A DNA stretch of 64,000 nucleotides from contig NZ_FOVW01000008.1 in NCBI RefSeq assembly GCF_900115305.1, forward strand, positions 124,001 to 188,000, in the 5' to 3' direction. The DNA is from Algoriphagus ornithinivorans (GTDB lineage Bacteria; Bacteroidota; Bacteroidia; Cytophagales; Cyclobacteriaceae). Every line of letters starts with the position of its first letter. Position 1 is the first letter of the stretch. Of this stretch, positions 1 through 7,608 are shown one piece after another. The translations under genes and the position numbers were made by a program. Under the pieces are notes generated by a model. The model was not told where the DNA came from. It was given only the letters and a program-made list of their open reading frames with translations, and did not search any database.

Positions 1-47
1 TCGCCCTGACCATTTAATCAAGTACTAACCAAATATCATTTTATAAG

Positions 48-3000
48 ATGAAACAATTTTACTTATCAGGGCTAATTGGGCTAATCTGCCTTCTAGTCTT
101 TCCCCTCACTACCTTTGGGCAAACCAGAGGAAGCACATCTTCGGTGCAACAAAATCTCCGCTTTCAGGAAGAGTTTAATAATGTAAGCCTAGACCCTAAT
201 CCGAATGTAGGAGGTGGAACTCGTGTAAATTTCAGTCACAAGTTTTCTAATAATTCAGGATCAAGCTTAGGAGCATCTATAGCAAAAGATATCCTGGCAC
301 AAAACGGGATCAATATTCCAGGTTGGTTAACGGAGCTTGCTGACTTGGGAGGTTCGGGTTTCTTTTGCTCCAGTATTTCGCCAACATTCTCTGCCAATGC
401 ATCTGTAGACGCTGGCGGATATTACCAAGTGCATTCTGTTGGTTCATCTAACATTAACTTAGACTACCCTGTGGAAGTCTTTATTGAATATCCAGAAGCC
501 AATACCTTCGCTTGCGGAGAAACAGTTAGAATCAATACTTCCTATCAGATACAAGACCCAGGAAATGGAAATAAACTACGGGTAAGTCCTCCTTTTATCA
601 ATCAGGAAATAGGACCTTTGATTGATGACCTGAGCTTAAGCGCTTCTATTGGAATAGATGCTGAGGTCGGTTTTGGAGTTACCATTTATTATCCTTGTTT
701 AAGCGGCATTTGCTCTGAAGAGATCTGTTCGGACAAATTATATTTTGATCAAAGTAAGGAGTTTAAACTCAGCCAATCTTTACCAAGTCTCCCTGCTTTA
801 ATCAATATCTGTGATAAAGCATTTGGTCCAAATGCGACTCAGGCTGATATTTTAGCATGCAGATGGTCTGGCTTAAGCCCACTATTTAATCTTGGTCAAA
901 GTGCTCTGGATGCTTACAACCGACAACAAGGGACCAGTTATTCATTGGCAACTTTTCCTAATCAAAATACCGTACTCATTGCTCCTCCAGATCTACCACC
1001 CAATGGTCCGACTATTCCAGAATTTGAAGCTTCATTCAGAAATACAGCAAGTACTGAATTAAATTCATTTTCCTTAAATGGAGGCACAAAACTGAAAGTT
1101 TCGGGCAATAAAAACTCTGTGACTCAAATGAATTATGATCTAGTTTCCCTACTAGACTATGCGGGGTTGACAACCTCCTTTAGCTTGGGCAATAATTTAG
1201 GAAGTATAGACGCTGGTGATGTCGCCCCTACACTTACGATGGATCAAGAAATGGATTTCGAATATGATCCAAAAGTAAATTTGACCATCAGTTTAGGGAG
1301 AGAAATGAATTATACTGTATTTAATAATGATGGAAGTTTTTCCCATTCAGGTTTTGGATCGACCGTTTCTCTATTCGCTGGACAATATATAGAAGCCCAG
1401 TTTCCTCAAGAATTAAGTTCTCCAGTCTCTATTAATGGACAGTCTTTTATTAATGGGGATTTCAAAAGCTTATCCAAGCAGGAAATTTTTGAAAGCACTA
1501 AAATCACCTTTGGGGAATTAAAAATCGGAAATGCAGTAGATATTACTCTGATTAACGAAGAAACTACTAGAGAAAGAATTGGAACCAATACTATTATCGA
1601 TCATACCTTTAACCTTCAAGGAACACAAATTCTTGACCTTCCAGGCTTTTTACTTGATCCCGAAAATCCAGTAATTGAGGTCAAAGATGTAATCACAAAG
1701 GATATCCTGAATATCGGCGGTGGTAAAAGACAGGTGGTTTATGAAATAACGCTAAGCAACGAAGGTGATGTTCTGCTCAGCGAAGTACAGTCCACTTTTG
1801 ACCTTTCTGAAAGCTTTCAAGATGCATCGAATTTCTTCGTCAATTGCATCAGCAGTAATGGATTGATCGTCAATTCTGAGTTTGATGGGGAAATCGATAA
1901 AAACTTATTAGCCAATGGAAATCAAATCGGAGTAGGCGATTCATTCACCATTGAAGTATTGGTTATCGTTACTCCTGAAATCGCATCTATTTCTGAATCC
2001 GGATGCTTTGAAACTGTGGAATATGATGTCTTTGCAAAAGCGACTGGGGTAAGTCCAATAGGAACTTTTGTAGAAAATAATTTCAACCAATGTACGCAGG
2101 AGATAACGGGCCCAGACATTATTAACACCGTAGACTTGGGCGCGGAAGTCATAGATGAATTGAGTGACTTCAGTATTTATGGATTCGAGCAGGTATACTT
2201 CAGCAAAAACTTCACTGAGTCACAAGGTTCAGTCGGATCTGCTGGTGACATGATTTTTGAAAATGTATCCATGCAGGGTGGAGTTCCTGTAACAATCGTC
2301 GGCGATATCTATGTGGCCAATGAGCTTATCTTAAGAGGTGAGTCAAGAGTCGTCTTTGATTACATGCAACTAGGTAAAGAAGTAGATAGTCAAAAGAAGT
2401 CGGCCCTTCTTCCATTGGGTGCGATTAGTAGAGAGTCTGACTGTGTAGTTTCATTTGACCAGCCGATTTTTGAAGTGCCAGACAACAATTCCAAAGAGAA
2501 AATTCAATTGAAAAAAGGGAATTCCTTGGACCTTGCACCGGGCACTTATCGATCCATTGATATGCTGGAAGGCACTATACTGAATCTGGAAAGCGGAGTG
2601 TACAATTTTGACAGCTGGAAAATTTCAGGCAAAAATGCGACTATAAATTTCAATGTGAGCAATGGACCAATTTTGATTCAAGTGAGAAAATGGTTGCCTC
2701 ATGCCGATCAGCAGTACCTCGCTGGAAGCGATGGAGCACAAAGTATGGTGAGCATTCATTATTCAGGAAATGAACCTGTCAGATTCAAAAACACTTTCTT
2801 CCAAGGAAATATCCTTGCTCCTTTTGCTTCGGTGGATTTTGCAGAAAACTCTTTATTGGAAGGAACCCTTTATGCAAATAAGGTTCAGTTTACTGATGGA
2901 TCTACTTTCATAGGACCGAAATATCTGGCACCTCTAAATGCAAGCCCTGAATGTCAACCTTTGGATGAGGCAGCAAGAAAGCTGGAGGAAGAAGTTCAGG

Positions 3001-3260
3001 AAGTAGCAACAGAACTTGACAGAAAAGATGAACAGATTCGAATGTATCCTAATCCGACTTCCAATATCTTGACGATAGATGGAATTCATCCGGAAATTCT
3101 ACCTGCACAGGTATATATCTATGACAGTAATTTCCGCTTAGTGAAATCATTGATAGCAACCAGCACAGATGTTCAATTCGCTATGCAGGACTTGGCAAAT
3201 GGTTTATACTTTATCCGGGTTGGAAATTTAGGTACACTGCATAGAATTATTAAAAACTAA
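48..3260 (+). CDS. Large secreted protein with T9SS type A sorting domain
   Basis: A 1070-residue exported protein. Residues 1-25 form a signal peptide ending in FGQ. The last ~75 residues, beginning MYPNPTSN and containing GLYFIRV, match the type IX secretion C-terminal sorting domain, so the product is probably carried across the outer membrane and anchored or released. The middle is rich in Asn, Ser and Gly with beta-prone segments. Residues ~545-690 resemble a conserved repeat domain of DUF11-like type (ITKDILNIGGG, then a cysteine pair). Residues ~720-960 look like a beta-solenoid region. A short acidic coiled stretch (EEEVQEVATELDRKDEQ) links to the sorting domain. It stands alone, followed by a strong terminator. 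The substrate or ligand is not recognisable. Confidence 0.85.
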   Translation: MKQFYLSGLIGLICLLVFPLTTFGQTRGSTSSVQQNLRFQEEFNNVSLDPNPNVGGGTRVNFSHKFSNNSGSSLGASIAKDILAQNGINIPGWLTELADLGGSGFFCSSISPTFSANASVDAGGYYQVHSVGSSNINLDYPVEVFIEYPEANTFACGETVRINTSYQIQDPGNGNKLRVSPPFINQEIGPLIDDLSLSASIGIDAEVGFGVTIYYPCLSGICSEEICSDKLYFDQSKEFKLSQSLPSLPALINICDKAFGPNATQADILACRWSGLSPLFNLGQSALDAYNRQQGTSYSLATFPNQNTVLIAPPDLPPNGPTIPEFEASFRNTASTELNSFSLNGGTKLKVSGNKNSVTQMNYDLVSLLDYAGLTTSFSLGNNLGSIDAGDVAPTLTMDQEMDFEYDPKVNLTISLGREMNYTVFNNDGSFSHSGFGSTVSLFAGQYIEAQFPQELSSPVSINGQSFINGDFKSLSKQEIFESTKITFGELKIGNAVDITLINEETTRERIGTNTIIDHTFNLQGTQILDLPGFLLDPENPVIEVKDVITKDILNIGGGKRQVVYEITLSNEGDVLLSEVQSTFDLSESFQDASNFFVNCISSNGLIVNSEFDGEIDKNLLANGNQIGVGDSFTIEVLVIVTPEIASISESGCFETVEYDVFAKATGVSPIGTFVENNFNQCTQEITGPDIINTVDLGAEVIDELSDFSIYGFEQVYFSKNFTESQGSVGSAGDMIFENVSMQGGVPVTIVGDIYVANELILRGESRVVFDYMQLGKEVDSQKKSALLPLGAISRESDCVVSFDQPIFEVPDNNSKEKIQLKKGNSLDLAPGTYRSIDMLEGTILNLESGVYNFDSWKISGKNATINFNVSNGPILIQVRKWLPHADQQYLAGSDGAQSMVSIHYSGNEPVRFKNTFFQGNILAPFASVDFAENSLLEGTLYANKVQFTDGSTFIGPKYLAPLNASPECQPLDEAARKLEEEVQEVATELDRKDEQIRMYPNPTSNILTIDGIHPEILPAQVYIYDSNFRLVKSLIATSTDVQFAMQDLANGLYFIRVGNLGTLHRIIKN

Positions 3261-3285
3261 AACCTGATTAAACCTTAATTTCAAC

Positions 3286-3318
3286 AAAGCCGGGCACATG
3301 TCCGGCTTTGTTTTTTTA
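3286..3318 (+). terminator. Rho-independent terminator after the T9SS protein
   Basis: CAAAGCCGG and CCGGCTTTG arms around a short loop are followed by a T run (GTTTTTTT). It lies 26 nt after the stop codon of the secreted-protein gene. Confidence 0.85.
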
Positions 3319-3488
3319 ACCTTAAAAAAGTTATTCCTGAATTTCTCCAACAAAAGTGATTTGAAAATTCGCAGCCTTTTTCAGGACTTCAGTTTGTTAA
3401 TACCCAACTTGCTATATTGCAGTACGTTCAGGTAAATTCAGAGTGAATGATGTCACTCATTTAGATTGATCAAAAATATTTTCGCAAC

Positions 3489-4733
3489 GTGCTTTCAATC
3501 CTTATTCGAATCTCTCTTTTCATCCTATTTATTGGCCTAATTGACTGGTACTCTTTCCAAGCCTTTAAGACGCTTTTCCCTTCTCAAACTTGGGTAAAAA
3601 TTGGGTATTGGGCTTTTTCAATCTTCATTTACCTATTTGTCATCTATAGTTTCCTGACATTCGAAAGAGGTGCTCTCAGCCCCGCTTTTGGAAAAATGAT
3701 TTCACTCCTATTTCTGTCTTTGATTCCAAAGCTGATTATTATCGCCTTTCTTTTTGGGGAAGATATACTTCGGTTTATTACTGGCGGATATTATTCCTTG
3801 GCTGAAAACAGGGAAGGAGATTTTTTACCTGATCGAAGAAAATTTATCAGCCAAGCAGCCTTAGCAATTGCCGCTATTCCTTTTTTAGGGATTCTCCATG
3901 GAGTGCTGATTGGAAAATACCGCTATCGGGTGATGAAGCATACCTTGGAATTTGATGATCTTCCTGAGGAGTTTGATGGGTTCACCCTGACTCAGATTTC
4001 AGATATTCATTCAGGTAGTTTTGACAATAAAAAGAAACTGGAATACGGCATAGAGCTAATCAATGAGCAGAATTCGGATGTTATCCTGTTTACCGGAGAT
4101 TTAGTCAACAACCAAGCGTCTGAAATGGAACCTTGGATCGAGACCTTTAAAAAGCTGAAGGCTCCAATGGGTAAATATTCTATCCTAGGCAATCATGACT
4201 ATGGTGATTACATGACATGGCCGAGTCGAGAAGCAAAGGGGCAGAATATGAATCGGCTTTTCCAAGTCCATGAAGAATTGGGTTTCAAATTACTTCGAAA
4301 TGAAAGTCTTCCTATCAAAAGAGGGAATGCTAGCATCGATCTGATCGGAGTAGAAAACTGGGGGAAAGGTTTTGCACAGTATGGCGATCTAGCCAAAGCT
4401 GCGAGCAGTCTTAAAGAAAAAAGCTTCAAAATCCTGATGAGTCATGATCCATCCCATTTCGATGAACAAGTGAAAAATTTCTCTCAGTTTATTCATTTGA
4501 CACTAAGTGGGCATACGCATGGGATGCAATTTGGAATCGAGATTCCCGGCTGGGTCAAATGGAGTCCCGCTTCCCTCCGCTACCCCAAATGGGCTGGTCT
4601 CTACGAAGAACTAGGCAGATACCTCCACGTCAATCGGGGATTTGGATTTTTAGCCTTTCCTGGGCGGGTAGGGATTTGGCCGGAGATTACGGTGCTGGAG
4701 TTGAGGAGGAAAAAGGTTAATCCAAAGTTTTAA
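3489..4733 (+). CDS. Membrane-anchored metallophosphoesterase
   Basis: A 414-residue protein of the calcineurin-like phosphoesterase family (YkuE/YaeI type). Residues 1-140 carry about four membrane segments. The catalytic domain follows, with the metal-binding motifs in order: SDIHSG (Asp172, His174), GDLVNN (~203), GNHDYGD (~234) and GHTHG (~335). All ligand positions look intact, so it should be active on the face of the membrane bearing the domain. YaeI relatives act on lipid A precursors, but the substrate here is unknown. The start is GTG; no in-frame ATG precedes the first membrane helix. It is followed by a long inverted repeat facing convergent genes. Confidence 0.85.
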   Translation: MLSILIRISLFILFIGLIDWYSFQAFKTLFPSQTWVKIGYWAFSIFIYLFVIYSFLTFERGALSPAFGKMISLLFLSLIPKLIIIAFLFGEDILRFITGGYYSLAENREGDFLPDRRKFISQAALAIAAIPFLGILHGVLIGKYRYRVMKHTLEFDDLPEEFDGFTLTQISDIHSGSFDNKKKLEYGIELINEQNSDVILFTGDLVNNQASEMEPWIETFKKLKAPMGKYSILGNHDYGDYMTWPSREAKGQNMNRLFQVHEELGFKLLRNESLPIKRGNASIDLIGVENWGKGFAQYGDLAKAASSLKEKSFKILMSHDPSHFDEQVKNFSQFIHLTLSGHTHGMQFGIEIPGWVKWSPASLRYPKWAGLYEELGRYLHVNRGFGFLAFPGRVGIWPEITVLELRRKKVNPKF

Positions 4734-4747
4734 AAAATCATCAAATC

Positions 4748-4799
4748 AAAAGCTTGTATTGATAATACACAATATCTTGTATTACTAATACAAGCTTTT
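4748..4799. repeat. Perfect 13-bp inverted repeat, probable bidirectional terminator
   Basis: AAAAGCTTGTATT at 4748-4760 is matched exactly in reverse complement at 4787-4799, with a 26-nt loop. It sits between the converging metallophosphoesterase gene and the leftward small-protein genes. The A/T ends give a U-tract on either strand, so termination in both directions is the likely role. The loop is longer than usual for a terminator. Confidence 0.6.
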
Positions 4800-4832
4800 C
4801 AAACCATTTGATTATCAATAGTATAGATAAAA

Positions 4833-5006
4833 TTATTTCTTCCTTTTCCTCATCCCCTCCACAAAAAAAGCGATCGCTCCCCAGGCTATCACCACTCCCA
4901 AAACCCAATTTGGCATCGGAAAAAGGTCCAAGTATTTTACCAAGAGGATCATTAGGAACAATCCGAAAGGTATCCCGTAAAGTCGATCGATAATTTTCTT
5001 ACTCAT
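4833..5006 (-). CDS. Small membrane protein, 57 aa, unknown function
   Basis: The reverse strand encodes MSKKIIDRLYG..., with two hydrophobic segments (about residues 11-23 and 33-49) and a basic C-terminus (RKRKK). Its ATG overlaps the TGA of the upstream lipocalin-like gene by 4 nt, which suggests translational coupling and supports it being real despite its size. A plus-strand reading frame over the same bases lacks such context. No family is recognised. Confidence 0.6.
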   Translation of the reverse strand: MSKKIIDRLYGIPFGLFLMILLVKYLDLFPMPNWVLGVVIAWGAIAFFVEGMRKRKK

Positions 5007-5416
5007 TTTCTTTTCAAAAGATATCTCGTATGTGCGTTGGGATAGCCAAAAATCAGCGTGTCGCCTAAAAAGCCATAGCGAATAGTCTGACTCCCTTCAC
5101 TGGTGTTCATTTCCAGGATTTGATCATCCTTTGTCTTCCATTGGAAAGTTGGAATGGCGGAATAGTCAATGGGAGCATTTATCCCCAACCTTTTTGCATC
5201 ATCTCGAAAGAACTGCGGATCTATGATCCACTTCCCATCCTTTGTAAAGGTTTCCACATAGCTCTTCCCGTAAAATTCATCTTTGATAATATCTCCATTT
5301 CCATCTTTGGAGAAAAGTATCGTCCATTTCCCAACCAAGCGCGGATCTCTTTCTGCTTTTTGAATAAGTGCTGTAGAACTGATCAGTAGGATTAATAAAA
5401 AAAATCTCGTTTTCAT
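5003..5416 (-). CDS. Small exported lipocalin-like protein, unknown function
   Basis: A 137-residue protein with a signal peptide (MKTRFFLLILLISSTALIQ). After it comes RLVGKWTILFSKDGNG, similar to the opening LxGxW strand of lipocalin-like or META-type small beta-barrels in Bacteroidota, and the rest is compatible with beta strands. No cysteine lies at a lipobox. It lies between two small membrane-protein genes, overlapping the next by 4 nt and 10 nt from the previous, so the three probably share a transcript. The ligand is unknown. Confidence 0.6.
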   Translation of the reverse strand: MKTRFFLLILLISSTALIQKAERDPRLVGKWTILFSKDGNGDIIKDEFYGKSYVETFTKDGKWIIDPQFFRDDAKRLGINAPIDYSAIPTFQWKTKDDQILEMNTSEGSQTIRYGFLGDTLIFGYPNAHTRYLLKRK

Positions 5417-5426
5417 AAAGCCTAGG

Positions 5427-5621
5427 TTATTTGTTTACTTTGAATCCAACACGAAGGAGTATTCCCTGAGAAAAAACTAGAAACACCATCCCAATTGCTG
5501 TAAAATTAGGAACCTTATTCCGTCCCTCCATCCAAAAGCCAGATTGCCAAAGAGATAGATCACCAATCAATAAGGCAATCAAAATCATGGAAAGATGGAA
5601 ATAGAGTCGACGCTTGCTCAT
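5427..5621 (-). CDS. Small membrane protein, 64 aa, unknown function
   Basis: It opens MSKRRLYFHLSMILIALLIGDL and has two predicted membrane helices (about residues 9-24 and 40-58). It is first of three closely packed leftward genes with the lipocalin-like and 57-residue membrane proteins. No known family is recognised. The A-rich leader upstream could carry a promoter, but none is clear. Confidence 0.55.
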   Translation of the reverse strand: MSKRRLYFHLSMILIALLIGDLSLWQSGFWMEGRNKVPNFTAIGMVFLVFSQGILLRVGFKVNK

Positions 5622-5712
5622 AATTGATAAATTTAAAAACTAAAGCTCTTTGAGTTGATCATTTCTCCATCCATTTATTTTTCTCCCATTCTCCATTCTT
5701 TTCCAGAATTAC

Positions 5713-6366
5713 TCACAAATTACTCGGATCTAAAAAGTAAACAGCTGGAATCACTAGTATTGCATTGTAAGTACCATGAAATATAATCGCCCATTTGATC
5801 CCGTTTTTGAGGCGGATATAACTTAAAATCAATCCCAGAAAAAATTGAATAGCCACTAAAAAAGGAACCCAATAAAAATATTTACCAAAGTCAAAACCAG
5901 TGTAATTGATCATATGGACTAGGCCAAATAAGGCGGCTGAAATAAAAATCACATATTTTCTGTTTGGTTGAACACCACGATAAACCATTATTAATAATAG
6001 GATCAGATAGATCATTAGTAATGCCGCTGGATACCAAAGTTCACTAATCACCAAAATAGAAAGCCCCAAACTCCACCAAAGTGAAGATTTTTTTAAATCT
6101 AGATGCAATCTGAAAATTGGTTCCTCAATTAATGGTGCCAAGAAAACCCCCAAAAAAGCAAATAGCCATTTATTCTTCTTTAGAAGATCTAATAGCTTAT
6201 GATCAAATTGATCTATACCCAAAAATTCTAGGAAAAAAGAATACGGTATAATGGTAATCAAAACTAAAACCAATAAAACAACAAAATCTTTCCATGGTAA
6301 AGGAGTGTAAGGCTCGTTGATTGTAGGGTTTTTGAAAAAGGACTTTAGATAGGACAGCAGTTCCAT
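5713..6366 (-). CDS. CPBP family intramembrane glutamic endopeptidase
   Basis: A 217-residue polytopic protein with the three CPBP (Abi/CAAX-protease) motifs: EEPIFR (Glu81, Glu82, Arg86), FGLVHMIN (His151) and FHGTYNA (His197, Asn201). These are the catalytic glutamate and metal or catalytic histidines of the Rce1-like fold, all present, so it is probably active. Substrates of bacterial CPBP proteases are mostly unknown. Some act on prenylated or bacteriocin-type peptides or on anti-sigma factors. It stands apart, upstream of the small-protein genes by about 90 nt, in A+T-rich DNA. Confidence 0.85.
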   Translation of the reverse strand: MELLSYLKSFFKNPTINEPYTPLPWKDFVVLLVLVLITIIPYSFFLEFLGIDQFDHKLLDLLKKNKWLFAFLGVFLAPLIEEPIFRLHLDLKKSSLWWSLGLSILVISELWYPAALLMIYLILLLIMVYRGVQPNRKYVIFISAALFGLVHMINYTGFDFGKYFYWVPFLVAIQFFLGLILSYIRLKNGIKWAIIFHGTYNAILVIPAVYFLDPSNL

Positions 6367-6825
6367 AAAGATTTAAAAAGAATTTTAATTCATGATTCAT
6401 GAATTCTCATTGATCAAATTATAATTACGCTCTTCGAAAAATTCAGCGCCTTATTTTGAGTCAAAAAGAATCAGAAAAATCATTTCAATTGAAATAATGA
6501 TTGTAAGAAGATACTAAAAACTAAAAAAGATTTTATTTTTCAAAAAGAGAATTAGTTCAATTTTTTACTCTTTAAATTCAATTATAACCCAAATCTTATT
6601 TTTTCAAAATTTTATTCCAAAACTCCAGCAGATCACGAATAATTCTGGAGAAAAAAGCTCTTGATCAGTAAAAAATCAGAACAAAAAAATTTGAGCTCTT
6701 TTAAAAAAAATCAAAACCCAATACCACAAAGGTTTATTCAATTTAGGTAAGCCATTAATTTTTATTTCATAGCCAGTAAGGAATGAAGGCCTAAATTCGC
6801 TTTTCGCACTAAATGTTTCACCTGT
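6367..6825. other. A+T-rich gap without a supportable gene
   Basis: About 460 nt of very A+T-rich sequence with many homopolymer runs and frequent stops in all frames. I see no RNA gene, clear promoter or terminator. It adjoins decayed coding sequence on its right and may be the eroded remains of genes. Confidence 0.5.
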
Positions 6826-7032
6826 TCATTTTGTCGACTTTTGAAAAGGGAATGTTCTTATTAGAATAAAACTTGATGTAGTCATAACAGAAAGGTGAAT
6901 AGACGTAACCTCTTCGGTAGAGGATATCCCCTCAATTAGAAATTTCGTAATGAAGGCTATACCTAACGAAAAAATAAAATCCCGAGATATGGATTTAATT
7001 TTTTTTTTAGTTGCTTGATTCTCTAGCTTCAT
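6826..7032 (-). CDS. Possible small membrane protein, 68 aa
   Basis: The reverse-strand frame MKLENQATKKKIK... holds a basic N-terminus and two hydrophobic segments (about residues 21-33 and 46-60). Its ATG overlaps the TGA of the preceding small frame by 4 nt, a coupling typical of real operons. Composition is A+T-rich and no family is recognised. It may be a real small protein or a decayed remnant. Confidence 0.4.
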   Translation of the reverse strand: MKLENQATKKKIKSISRDFIFSLGIAFITKFLIEGISSTEEVTSIHLSVMTTSSFILIRTFPFQKSTK

Positions 7033-7199
7033 TCAAATCTAAAATAAAATGGAAAAAGAATTATATAAATGCAAAATCCAAGGCTGATACACCCAATTAG
7101 TAGATAAAGTACTTTACCCAATAATCTCAATTTTTGAAATCGGATGAAGATAAGCTGAGAAATCAGTAAAGCAGGGAAAAGAAAAATTAGTGGGTTCAT
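7029..7199 (-). CDS. Possible small membrane protein, 56 aa
   Basis: The reverse-strand frame from ATG at 7199 reads MNPLIFLFPALLISQ..., with two hydrophobic helices separated by a basic patch (RFQKLRLLGK). That is a believable two-helix membrane topology. The stop overlaps the start of the 68-residue frame by 4 nt. A broken DUF3592-like frame lies just upstream. No family is recognised. Confidence 0.45.
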   Translation of the reverse strand: MNPLIFLFPALLISQLIFIRFQKLRLLGKVLYLLIGCISLGFCIYIILFPFYFRFE

Positions 7200-7222
7200 A
7201 ATTAATTAAGTTGATTCATCTT

Positions 7223-7428
7223 TCATTTTCTTTCCATCAAGTCAATTAAAAAGGCTAAAGCCAAAAATCCCAAGAAGATAATTCCTGCATTTGTTGATTG
7301 GTTTCAATCAATCCGATTACACGAGATTCATTTGAAGAGTTTAAAAAAACCATATCATGAATTAAGTCCCCAAATCGTACCACAGGAAAGAAAACCGAAT
7401 AATTTTTAGCATAGATCAACTTGATAAA
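7223..7428 (-). pseudogene. Remnant of a DUF3592-like small membrane protein gene
   Basis: Reading the reverse strand without a start codon gives LIYAKNYSVFFPVVRFGD... up to ETNQ near 7305. After a one-base frame change it continues as STNAGIIFLGFLALAFLID and ends MERK-stop at 7223. The YSVFFPVVRF stretch resembles the DUF3592 core and the end is a clean membrane helix. The first part runs into a stop on its 5' side at 7429-7431. The coding-quality text in two adjoining frames indicates a gene broken by a frameshift and 5' loss. Family assignment is tentative. Confidence 0.5.
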
Positions 7429-7457
7429 CTAAGAACAAAAACTCTGATATTATTGAA

Positions 7458-7490
7458 AATTTACCAAGATAAAATAGGCGTTGGTAAATT
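7458..7490. repeat. 10-bp perfect inverted repeat
   Basis: AATTTACCAA and TTGGTAAATT flank a 13-nt spacer. It lies about 30 nt upstream of the DUF3592-like remnant. It could be an old operator or a hairpin; no U-tract of terminator form follows. Confidence 0.45.
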
Positions 7491-7608
7491 GATTGAGTAT
7501 TTTTAAACTAACAAAATAAAATTGATTTGAAAAAACAAAACCCATCGAAGATTTCTCCTCGAGGGGCATTGTTTCAGCTTTCTGATTTTAGCCTTCTGAC
7601 TTCAAAGC

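Noticed and set aside
4808..4993. Plus-strand 61-codon frame
   Set aside because: It is antisense to a 57-residue reverse-strand frame with membrane helices and a 4-nt overlap with its upstream neighbour; the reverse-strand reading has better coding character.
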